Positions 56,626 to 64,000 of a stretch of DNA of 64,000 bases are shown piece after piece. This stretch comes from Stenotrophomonas rhizophila (GTDB lineage Bacteria > Pseudomonadota > Gammaproteobacteria > Xanthomonadales > Xanthomonadaceae). The DNA lies in the NCBI RefSeq assembly GCF_020857975.1, contig NZ_JACWUO010000009.1, positions 1 through 64,000 on the forward strand. Direction: 5' to 3'. The notes under the pieces are model-generated. The model worked only from the letters and a program-made list of their open reading frames with translations, did no database searches and was not told the DNA's origin. Positions within the stretch are counted from its first letter, which is position 1. Every line of letters starts with the position of its first letter. Position numbers and translations under genes: made by a program.

Positions 56626-57572
56626 ACGCACCCACCAACAAGGACGCTGCGGCACCGTCGCGCCTGGGCGTGTGGCTGCACCACCATGGCCACAGCGTGG
56701 TGTTCAGCCTGGGCCGCGCCTGGCGCAAGCCGTGGGCCACCCTGCTCACCGTGATGGTGATGGCGCTGGCGCTGGCATTGCCGCTGGGCCTGTCGATCGC
56801 GCTGGACAACCTCAAGCATTTCGCCGGCAGCGTGCAGCAGTCGCGCGATATCAACCTGTTCCTGAAGACCGACGTGACCGCCGCGGCGGCCGGCCAGGTG
56901 GCCGACACCCTGCGCGGCCGTGCCGACGTGGCCAATGTCACCGTGCAGACCCCCGAACAGGGCCTGGCCGAACTGCGCGAGGGCGCCGGCCTGGGCGAGG
57001 CGATCGATGCACTGCACGACAACCCGCTGCCGACCCTGCTGATCGTCACCCCGCGCGCCGGCACCGACGATGCGCGCCTGGCGCAATCGCTGGAAGGCCT
57101 GCCGCAGGCCGACCTGGTCCAGCACGACGCACTGTGGCGCAAGCGCCTGGATGCCTGGCTGGGCTTCGGCACGCGGCTGGTGCAGGTGTTGTCGGTACTG
57201 CTGGGGCTGGGCGCGGCGCTGGTGGTGGGCAACACCGTGCGCCTGGACATCCAGGCCCGCCGCGAGGAAATCGGCGTGCTGCAGCTGCTTGGTGCCAGCG
57301 ACGGCTTCATCCGCCGCCCGTTCCTGTACCTGGGCGCGTGGTACGGCCTGGGCGCCGGTGCGCTGGCCCTGGCGCTGATCGGTGCGGCCGGGCTGGCGTT
57401 GCGCCCGCCGCTGGCGGCGTTGTCGGAAAGTTATGCCAGCCCGTTCGTGCTGCATGGGCTGGACCTGCTGCATTCATCGTTCGTGCTGGTCGGCACCGTG
57501 GTGCTGGGCTGGCTGGGTGCGTGGCTGGTGACGGGACATTTCCTGCGCCAGACCCGGCCTACCGAAACCTGA
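56622..57572 (+). CDS. ftsX: Cell-division protein FtsX
   Basis: 316-aa inner-membrane partner of FtsE, with four membrane segments (about 42-62, 188-210, 232-252, 286-308) and a periplasmic loop after the first (about 70-175) that contacts the amidase activator EnvC. The FtsX signature ARREEIGVLQLLGASDGFIRRPF is near 215-237. The cytoplasmic N-terminus has a His-rich HHHGH. Coupled to ftsE. Confidence 0.94.
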   Translation: MNAPTNKDAAAPSRLGVWLHHHGHSVVFSLGRAWRKPWATLLTVMVMALALALPLGLSIALDNLKHFAGSVQQSRDINLFLKTDVTAAAAGQVADTLRGRADVANVTVQTPEQGLAELREGAGLGEAIDALHDNPLPTLLIVTPRAGTDDARLAQSLEGLPQADLVQHDALWRKRLDAWLGFGTRLVQVLSVLLGLGAALVVGNTVRLDIQARREEIGVLQLLGASDGFIRRPFLYLGAWYGLGAGALALALIGAAGLALRPPLAALSESYASPFVLHGLDLLHSSFVLVGTVVLGWLGAWLVTGHFLRQTRPTET

Positions 57573-57579
57573 GGCCCGC

Positions 57580-58422
57580 ATGCGCCCGCAGTCCCTGAAG
57601 CACCTGGCCGACGACGCACCGCGCGTGATGGTGGTCGACGGCTCCAAGCTGGTCCGCAAGCTGATCGCCGATGTGCTGCAGCGCGAACTGCCGGCGGTGG
57701 ACGTGGTGGGCTGCGCGAGCATCGAAGAGGCGCGCGCGGCGCTGGCGGCCGGCCCGGTCAACCTGGTCACCACCTCGCTGACCCTCAGCGACGGCGATGG
57801 CCTGGCCCTGGCGCGGATCGTGCGCGACACCGCCGGGCAGGCCTATGTGCCGGTGATCGTGGTGTCCGGCGATGCGCAGCAGCACCTGGAGCAGCGCCGC
57901 TTCACCGAATACGTCACCGACTATTTCGACAAGGCGCTGGGCCATGAAGCCCTGGCCACCTTCATCCGCGGCTACGTGCAGCCGGAAACCATTCCCGGCG
58001 CCACCATCCTGTATGTCGAGGACAGCCGCGTGGTCGCCGAGGCGACCAAGCGCATGCTCGAACGCCAGAGCCTGCGGGTGCTGCACGTGATGACCGCCGA
58101 GGAGGCCTTCGCGCTGCTCACCGCCGAATCGCTGGGCCGCAGCAGCCACCGCATCGACCTGGTGCTGACCGACGTCACCCTGAAGGGCGAGCTCAGCGGC
58201 CGCGATGTGGTCGAGCGGGTGCGGGTGGACTTCGGCTACGGCAAGCGCCGCCTGCCGGTGCTGGTGATGACCGGCGACGGCAACCCCCACAACCAGTCCA
58301 GCCTGCTGCAGGCCGGTGCCAACGATCTGGTGCAGAAGCCGATCGAAGAGCGCCTGCTGGTGACCAAGGTGCTGTTCCAGCTGCGGCTGGCGCGCCTCAA
58401 CGACAGACCCGTGGTGCGATGA
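57580..58422 (+). CDS. Twin-receiver response regulator
   Basis: 280-aa protein of two receiver domains and no output domain. The first (about 13-130) is degenerate: the acidic pair is VVDGSK, the phospho-Asp position in [11 protein letters not shown] is Thr, and KAL stands for the Lys loop. The second (about 140-262) looks functional: [16 protein letters not shown] and QKPI. It starts seven bases after ftsX and overlaps ung by four, so it is in the same transcript. Output is probably by protein binding. Confidence 0.85.
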   Translation: MRPQSLKHLADDAPRVMVVDGSKLVRKLIADVLQRELPAVDVVGCASIEEARAALAAGPVNLVTTSLTLSDGDGLALARIVRDTAGQAYVPVIVVSGDAQQHLEQRRFTEYVTDYFDKALGHEALATFIRGYVQPETIPGATILYVEDSRVVAEATKRMLERQSLRVLHVMTAEEAFALLTAESLGRSSHRIDLVLTDVTLKGELSGRDVVERVRVDFGYGKRRLPVLVMTGDGNPHNQSSLLQAGANDLVQKPIEERLLVTKVLFQLRLARLNDRPVVR

Positions 58423-59138
58423 ACGACGACGTACAACCCAGTATCCAGCTGGAACCGAGCTGGAAGGCCCGTGTCGGCGATTGGCTGCTGCGCCCGGAAA
58501 TGCGCGAGCTTTCCAGCTTCCTGCGCCAGCGCAAGGCCGCCGGGGCGCATGTGTTCCCGCCGGGGCCGCAGATCTTCGCCGCCTTCGATGCCACCCCGTT
58601 CGACCAGGTCAAGGTGGTCATCCTCGGCCAGGACCCGTACCACGGCCGTGGCCAGGCCCATGGCCTGAGCTTCTCGGTGATGCCCGGGGTGCCGGTGCCG
58701 CCGTCGCTGCTGAACATCTACAAGGAAATCGAGGCCGACCTGGGCATTCCGCGCCCGGACCATGGCTGCCTGCTGCCATGGGCGCGCCGGGGCGTGCTGC
58801 TGCTCAACGCGGTGCTTACCGTGGAAGAGGGCAAGGCCGGCGCGCACCAGGGCCGCGGCTGGGAAGGTTTCACCGACCATGTGGTGGATACCCTCAACCG
58901 CGAACGCGAAGGCCTGGTGTTCCTGCTGTGGGGCAGCTATGCCCAGCAGAAGGGCAAGGTCATCGACACCGGCCGCCACCGCGTGCTGAAGGCGCCGCAT
59001 CCTTCGCCGCTGTCGGCGCATCGCGGCTTCCTGGGTTGCCGGCATTTTTCGGCGGCCAACGACTATCTCGCGCGCCGCAACCTGGGCCGCATCGACTGGT
59101 CGCTGCCGCCGCGCGCTGCGCTGGACGTGGCCGGGTAG
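58419..59138 (+). CDS. ung: Uracil-DNA glycosylase
   Basis: 239-aa family 1 enzyme that removes uracil from DNA. The catalytic water-activating Asp72 is in GQDPYHG, and the [14 protein letters not shown] motif that inserts into DNA is near 185-198. Length is slightly above E. coli (229). Overlaps the twin-receiver gene by four bases. Confidence 0.97.
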   Translation: MNDDVQPSIQLEPSWKARVGDWLLRPEMRELSSFLRQRKAAGAHVFPPGPQIFAAFDATPFDQVKVVILGQDPYHGRGQAHGLSFSVMPGVPVPPSLLNIYKEIEADLGIPRPDHGCLLPWARRGVLLLNAVLTVEEGKAGAHQGRGWEGFTDHVVDTLNREREGLVFLLWGSYAQQKGKVIDTGRHRVLKAPHPSPLSAHRGFLGCRHFSAANDYLARRNLGRIDWSLPPRAALDVAG

Positions 59139-59376
59139 AAACGCCTGGCGCCGTCCGGCTGAACGGCTGGCAACCCAATGGATCTGAATGGGGCTCGTGG
59201 GCAGGCCGTTCAGCGAAAACGACACCAGATCGGGCCATTTATCCCGGCAAGTAGTTGATTTGTAAGCGTTGCATCGAAGCCTCCAGCCTGCTCGCCACTG
59301 TCATCATTTCGCGCTAAGTTAAGCGGGTATTCCGCGCCAGTGTTTCATCAGCAGAACGCTGGAACTTCTTTGTCCT

Positions 59377-59403
59377 TTAGCAGTCCAAGTTCCCGACTGC
59401 TAA
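59377..59403 (+). promoter_or_regulatory. Hairpin at the rpoH start, possible RNA thermometer
   Basis: TTAGCAGTC (59377-59385) and GACTGCTAA (59395-59403) form a nine-pair stem with a nine-base loop, ending one base before a possible ATG at 59405. The 3' arm overlaps the only Shine-Dalgarno-like sequence for the likely start at 59414. The stem is AU-rich enough at one end to melt. It could instead be a DNA operator. Confidence 0.5.
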
Positions 59404-59413
59404 GATGAGCCCT

Positions 59414-60289
<876 letters not shown>

Positions 60290-60309
60290 CCGGTGGCACG
60301 ACGTAGTAG

Positions 60310-60340
60310 TGAAAAAGCCCGGCAATGCCGGGCTTTTTCA
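60310..60340 (+). terminator. rpoH terminator
   Basis: TGAAAAAGCCCGGC, loop AAT, GCCGGGCTTTTTCA, 21 bases after the rpoH stop; works in either direction. Then 60341-60608 holds no gene I can support, but the DNA turns AT-richer, and its last part resembles the leader before the third small gene (61433-61500). Confidence 0.93.
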
Positions 60341-60617
60341 TGCCCGCGCCACGCCAGGGGGGCATGCCCGGCAGCGTGCGGACCCCGCCGATGGCAACCG
60401 CATTGGGCACCATCGCGATGGGGTGTTGTGCAGTCCCCTTGGGATTTCCGCCACCCGTTTTGGGGTCACCCCGATGTCACGCGGTTCATTGGCTGCCCAC
60501 CATTCGCTGTGCTGGTAAGCCAGCCCATGATTTATTGATGGAATCTGCAGAACGAGCCCTTCAACGTCTGCGACACTCTTTGCAAGCATCAGCCCCACGA
60601 AGAAAGGGATGCCTGTC

Positions 60618-60965
60618 ATGCATGTTCCTCCGCCTCCTGTTCCAGCAAGATTGCGCGAAATGCTCAAGGACTATCCCGGGCATATCGAGCGATTGCAGGA
60701 GGTGCTCAATACGGTAGTTGAGAAGCCATCCAAAGCCACCCCACCATTTGAAGTCGCAATCTGGGTTCTGGAGGGTGGCCTTGAGACATTCATCTTTGAA
60801 GCGCGCGACGAGTTGAAGGTGGCGGAGTTGTCTGGTGACCCATTGGCCATTGCCGCCGCCCAGGAAAAGTGGAAGTTGATGCGCATGGCAAGAAGTGGGG
60901 GCGGCGGAATGCTCGATATTAGTGACTTGGCTGAGTACTTTGAGCGCCCAAAGGATCGCTTCTGA
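60618..60965 (+). CDS. Putative effector immunity/antitoxin protein, copy a
   Basis: 115-aa small helical protein, first of three tandem paralogues ahead of the zeta-toxin gene. Begins MHVPPPPVPARLREML, then the shared DYPGHIERLQEVL and LETFIFEARDELK helices, and ends in a Gly-rich loop and AEYFERPKDRF. No signal peptide, fitting cytoplasmic action against a kinase toxin. Start chosen by comparing copies: the upstream codon that is ATG in copies b and c is ACG here, and AAAGGG lies nine bases before this ATG. Most diverged copy in the middle. I know no family. Confidence 0.75.
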   Translation: MHVPPPPVPARLREMLKDYPGHIERLQEVLNTVVEKPSKATPPFEVAIWVLEGGLETFIFEARDELKVAELSGDPLAIAAAQEKWKLMRMARSGGGGMLDISDLAEYFERPKDRF

Positions 60966-61035
60966 TGCAGCCTCTGAATGGTCGGCTTGACGTTGCTGCC
61001 GATACGGCGATTGCTCCATGAAAAGAACATCCATC

Positions 61036-61398
61036 ATGTCGCTTCCACCACCCCCTGTTCCAGCAAAGCTGCGCGAAATGCTCAAGGACTACCCGGGGCA
61101 TATCAAGCGATTGCAGGAGGTGCTTGTTCGATCCGTCGATAGGTCCAGGCGGCTTACTTTGATGCCGTTTGATGATGCGATCTCGGCACTTGAGGGAAGG
61201 CTCGAAACCTTCATTTTTGAGGCCCGTGACGAGTTGAAGATGGCGGAGGCGTCTGGTGATTCATTGGCCATTGCCGAGGCCAAAGAGAAAGAGCGTCTCA
61301 TGGAGTTTTCTCGATCCAGCAACATTGGCATGGCTGATCTGGATGAGCTGTGGGAGTACATCCAGCGAGTGTGGGGGGATTCCAATGAACTCTCTTAA
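61036..61398 (+). CDS. Putative effector immunity/antitoxin protein, copy b
   Basis: 120-aa paralogue. MSLPPPPVPAKLREML, KDYPGHIKRLQEVL, LMPFDDAISALEG and LETFIFEARDELK match copy c closely; the tail (about 95-120) DELWEYIQRVWGDSNELS is its own. Start MSLPPPP is chosen over the ATG at 61018 because copy a lacks that ATG and AAAAGA lies about eight bases before this one. Codon use is visibly AT-richer than flanking core genes, suggesting transfer. Confidence 0.75.
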   Translation: MSLPPPPVPAKLREMLKDYPGHIKRLQEVLVRSVDRSRRLTLMPFDDAISALEGRLETFIFEARDELKMAEASGDSLAIAEAKEKERLMEFSRSSNIGMADLDELWEYIQRVWGDSNELS

Positions 61399-61518
61399 TG
61401 ACGGCCGCCTACCGCAAGAAGACCGGCTGCAGATTTATTGATGGAATCGGCAGAACGCTCCCCTCACATCTGCCAAACTGGTTTCGCAAGCATCCGCTCC
61501 ATGAAAAGGACACCCATC

Positions 61519-61869
61519 ATGTCGCTTCCGCCGCCCCCTGTTCCAGCGAAGCTGCGCGAAATGCTCAAGGATTACCCGGGGCATATCGAGCGATTGCAGG
61601 AAGTGCTTATCCGATCCGTGGAGCGATCCAAGCGGCTTCCGTTAATGCCTTTTGATGATGCGATATCCGCACTGGAAGGAAGGCTGGGAACGTTCATATC
61701 CGAAGCTCGCGAAGAGCTCAATGTCGCCAAGATGGATGGTGATTCCGAGATGATCTCGCGTGCTGATGACAAGTTCAGATTGATGTTCAGGGCGCGCTCT
61801 GGAAATGGGGGGATGAAAGGGTTGCACGATCTGTGGGAGTACTTCGAGAAGAATAAGGAGGCGTTCTAA
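61519..61869 (+). CDS. Putative effector immunity/antitoxin protein, copy c
   Basis: 116-aa paralogue, the one next to the toxin. Shares MSLPPPPVPAKLREMLKDY with copy b and LMPFDDAISALEG with it; ends GLHDLWEYFEKNKEAF. Its stop TAA abuts the effector ATG with no spacer, and AAGGAGG within its last codons is the effector's ribosome site, so immunity is made first and coupled to the toxin. This is the likely cognate partner; copies a and b may guard against related toxins. Confidence 0.78.
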   Translation: MSLPPPPVPAKLREMLKDYPGHIERLQEVLIRSVERSKRLPLMPFDDAISALEGRLGTFISEAREELNVAKMDGDSEMISRADDKFRLMFRARSGNGGMKGLHDLWEYFEKNKEAF

Positions 61870-64000
61870 ATGAGCTCGCCCCAAGCCCAGTTGAGCAATC
61901 TGGATCATTTCGCTGTTTTCAATGATGTTGTATGGCCAGAAAGCAACCTGGGTTACGCGAAAACGCATGAGCAACCAAGGGCCGTCATCCTGGCGGGCCA
62001 GCCGGGGGCCGGGAAAGGCCGGCTGGCGCAAGCGGCAGAGTACGAGCTTTCTGATGATGTCGTAAAAGTAGACCCTGACGAACTCCGCGACTCTCATCCT
62101 GAGGTAGAAAATTTCCGCAGGAAGCACCCCTACACCTGGTCTGATCACACTCACAAGGACGCCAGCCTTTGGGCCAAGGAACTCCGGGAAGCGGCGATAG
62201 ACGGTCGCAAGAACATCATCATTGACACGACGCTGGGCAACGGCAATGGTGCGGTTGATCTGATCAATGGACTCCGCGGAAAAGGCTACGAGGTTGAGGT
62301 TCGTGCGGTGGTAGCGCATCGCATGGAAAGCGAGTTGGGCGTGGATCGGCGCTTTGCCGACAAGCTGGGCGACGAAGGCTACGGCCGCTACGTCCCCGAA
62401 GACGTCCGCAACCATGTCTACTCGGCACTCCCCGGCAACCTGGACAAGGTTCATGCCGAAACCGGGATTCCGATCCGTCTCTACAGCCGCGAAGGCGCGG
62501 AACTGTACGACAGCCGGACCGACCCGCGTCCACCAGGCCCGGTACTGGAAGCCGAACGCGAGGCGCGGCTGCACAACCCGCGGATCACCCACCTTACCCG
62601 CGATGGCTGGCGCGACCAGGCCCGCTGGCACCAGGACCTGCCCGATACCCTCCAGCAGCATCCCCGGGTCGCTCCACCCACCGCCGCGGCGCTGCTCACC
62701 GAACGCGGCAACCTGCGGGTGGTGGAAGGCGTGGCCCGCGGAACCGCAGAAGCCACGCGCATCGATCACACCGTCCGGGTGCATCCCAACATGGTCCGCG
62801 GCGCCACGGTCGGCGGGATCGCCGCCACGGTCTACGAGGCCGGCACCGAAGGCCGCAAGGTGGCCGACCTGTATGCCCGCGACAATGCGACCGGGGCCGA
62901 ATCGGCGCTGCTGAACTTCGGTGCCCGCAGCGTCGGCGGGTGGACCGGCGCGATCGTCGGTGCCAAGGCCGGCACGCTGATCGGCATCGAGTCCGGGCCC
63001 GGGGCGATCGTCACCGGCATCGTCGGCGCCGGGCTCGGTGCATGGGGCGCCGGTGAAGTGGTGGACTGGATCGAGAAGTACCGGATCAACAACCAGCGCG
63101 ATACGTTCGGCAATGTCTGGACCTACGACCCCACCCAGCCCGATGCCGGCTGGACGCGCAGCGCGCGCGAAGTGATCGGTACCGTTGGCACCCAGGTGGA
63201 CCGCCCGATATACGGGGCAACCCAGCACTTCACGGCCGATGCCGGCCTGACCCAGGAACTGAACTACAAGGCTTCCAGCCGGGCGGTGGCACTGCGCCTG
63301 GCCGAGCCCGATGTTCCGGTCGATCCCTACCGCATTGCCGGCGATATCACCGATACACCCAGCCTCTATCCCCGCGCCTGGGAGCGCGATGCCGAACGCG
63401 GCACCTGGCAGCGCGAAGTGGTCCTGCAGAGTTATGACCGCGGTATCCAGCGGACAACGGTGGAAGTGGCCGGTGCGGACAAGGCGGCCGAACTGGACGC
63501 ATATGCGCAGGCCACCGTCGCGCTCAATGCGGCGCGGAGTTCGGCAGCCTATGTCCAGCAGTACGAACAGGCGTACGCGCAGCAGGGCTGGTCGCAGCAC
63601 GGGCCGATCCCCGATGCGGTGGCCTGGACCCGCAGCCATCCGGACCACGTCATGGCATCGGATGGGCGCACCTACCAGCGCACGGCCGAGGGCCAGTGGA
63701 AGCATGACGGGCTGATCTACGACTCCCACGCCGACGGCAATGTGCGGGATGAGTTGAATGCCACCTATGAGCAGATCCGGGCCCGGTACCTGCAGCCGGA
63801 AGCGCCGGCGCCCGACGCGCCAGGGCGAGGCGCCTCGGGACAGCCGCCGCAGATGCACGAGGGGCAAGCGTCGGCCGCACCCGGCCCTGCCGTTGCGCCA
63901 CCGCCCGCGCTGACGCCGATGCAGGCAGGCCATCCCGACCACGCGCTCTACCAGCAGGTCCGTGACGGCGTGGCGGCACTGGACGCCAGGCACGGCCGCG
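61870..64000 (+). CDS. Zeta-toxin effector with XVIPCD-like C-terminus (partial)
   Basis: 710 residues in the window; no stop before the end. Residues about 30-215 form a zeta-toxin kinase: P-loop GQPGAGKG (43-50), VDPDELRDSHP (67-77), IIIDTTLGN (116-124) and an Arg pair at 160-161. Zeta toxins phosphorylate UDP-N-acetylglucosamine and block cell-wall synthesis. A long middle part follows, with a glycine-zipper stretch (about 354-398), then a Pro/Ala linker (645-680). From 688, HPDHALYQQVRDGVAALDAR matches the start of the XVIPCD, the domain that recruits effectors to the xanthomonad bacteria-killing type IV system. No signal peptide. Immunity candidates lie directly upstream. Confidence 0.85.
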   Translation, partial: MSSPQAQLSNLDHFAVFNDVVWPESNLGYAKTHEQPRAVILAGQPGAGKGRLAQAAEYELSDDVVKVDPDELRDSHPEVENFRRKHPYTWSDHTHKDASLWAKELREAAIDGRKNIIIDTTLGNGNGAVDLINGLRGKGYEVEVRAVVAHRMESELGVDRRFADKLGDEGYGRYVPEDVRNHVYSALPGNLDKVHAETGIPIRLYSREGAELYDSRTDPRPPGPVLEAEREARLHNPRITHLTRDGWRDQARWHQDLPDTLQQHPRVAPPTAAALLTERGNLRVVEGVARGTAEATRIDHTVRVHPNMVRGATVGGIAATVYEAGTEGRKVADLYARDNATGAESALLNFGARSVGGWTGAIVGAKAGTLIGIESGPGAIVTGIVGAGLGAWGAGEVVDWIEKYRINNQRDTFGNVWTYDPTQPDAGWTRSAREVIGTVGTQVDRPIYGATQHFTADAGLTQELNYKASSRAVALRLAEPDVPVDPYRIAGDITDTPSLYPRAWERDAERGTWQREVVLQSYDRGIQRTTVEVAGADKAAELDAYAQATVALNAARSSAAYVQQYEQAYAQQGWSQHGPIPDAVAWTRSHPDHVMASDGRTYQRTAEGQWKHDGLIYDSHADGNVRDELNATYEQIRARYLQPEAPAPDAPGRGASGQPPQMHEGQASAAPGPAVAPPPALTPMQAGHPDHALYQQVRDGVAALDARHGR

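Noticed and set aside
60341..60667. Minus-strand 109-codon frame next to the small paralogues
   Set aside because: It runs antisense into copy a and the rpoH terminator; no family or start signal.
61501..61518. ATG at 61501 (and 61018) as starts of the small paralogues
   Set aside because: The matching codon is ACG in copy a, and AAGGA-type sites point to the later ATG in each copy.

Overview
The window is high-GC gammaproteobacterial chromosome and most likely comes from Stenotrophomonas or a close relative in the Xanthomonadaceae. The signs are GTAG-headed palindromic repeats of the SMAG type, a Clp regulator, an mdtABC/SmeIJK-like efflux operon, a monomeric isocitrate dehydrogenase, and a zeta-toxin effector ending in an XVIPCD-like segment. 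Almost everything is ordinary core genome. The accessory part is the right end, from about 60.3 kb.

Layout. 0-8.5 kb: a repeat-rich start, a small unknown protein, a YegS-type lipid kinase, and the tryptophan genes trpE-(SIMPL protein)-trpG-trpD-trpC followed by a HAD phosphatase. Then come a TSUP exporter, clp and the divergent speD. 10.2-10.7 kb: a two-hairpin guanidine-II riboswitch with an overlapping terminator in front of a SugE/Gdx guanidinium exporter. 10.9-15 kb: coq7, rplM-rpsI, a tRNA-Met/tRNA-Gln pair, rppH, bfd behind a Fur-like site, and bfr. 15-20 kb: a hybrid histidine kinase coupled to a degenerate REC-GGDEF-EAL protein, and a DUF4126 membrane protein. 20-29 kb: a bactofilin group, erpA, nudC, ampE-like, DUF2752 and CD225 membrane proteins, an MFS-acyltransferase fusion and a YccS-like protein. 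29-37 kb: the RND efflux operon. 37-44 kb: an M20 amidohydrolase, queF, a LysM protein, a lipoprotein and icd. 43.8-46.1 kb: an operon with an unrecognised protein, an MglA/SRPRB-like small GTPase and two roadblock/LC7 proteins, behind a possible Clp site. 46-50.7 kb: aceK, a TonB-C-like periplasmic protein and a Cache-type diguanylate cyclase. 51-60.3 kb: rho and trxA with divergent rhlB, then ftsE-ftsX, a twin-receiver protein, ung and rpoH. 60.3-64 kb: three tandem paralogous small genes feeding directly into a large zeta-toxin gene that runs off the window.

How the parts fit. Several genes point to signalling and surface behaviour: Clp, the kinase/REC-GGDEF-EAL pair, the diguanylate cyclase and the GTPase/roadblock operon. 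icd and aceK sit close together although AceK classically controls the unrelated dimeric enzyme. The right end looks like a type IV secretion effector with a triplicated immunity gene, the most interesting system here. REP-like palindromes fill many intergenic gaps and often lie right at gene ends, where they may end or stabilise transcripts.
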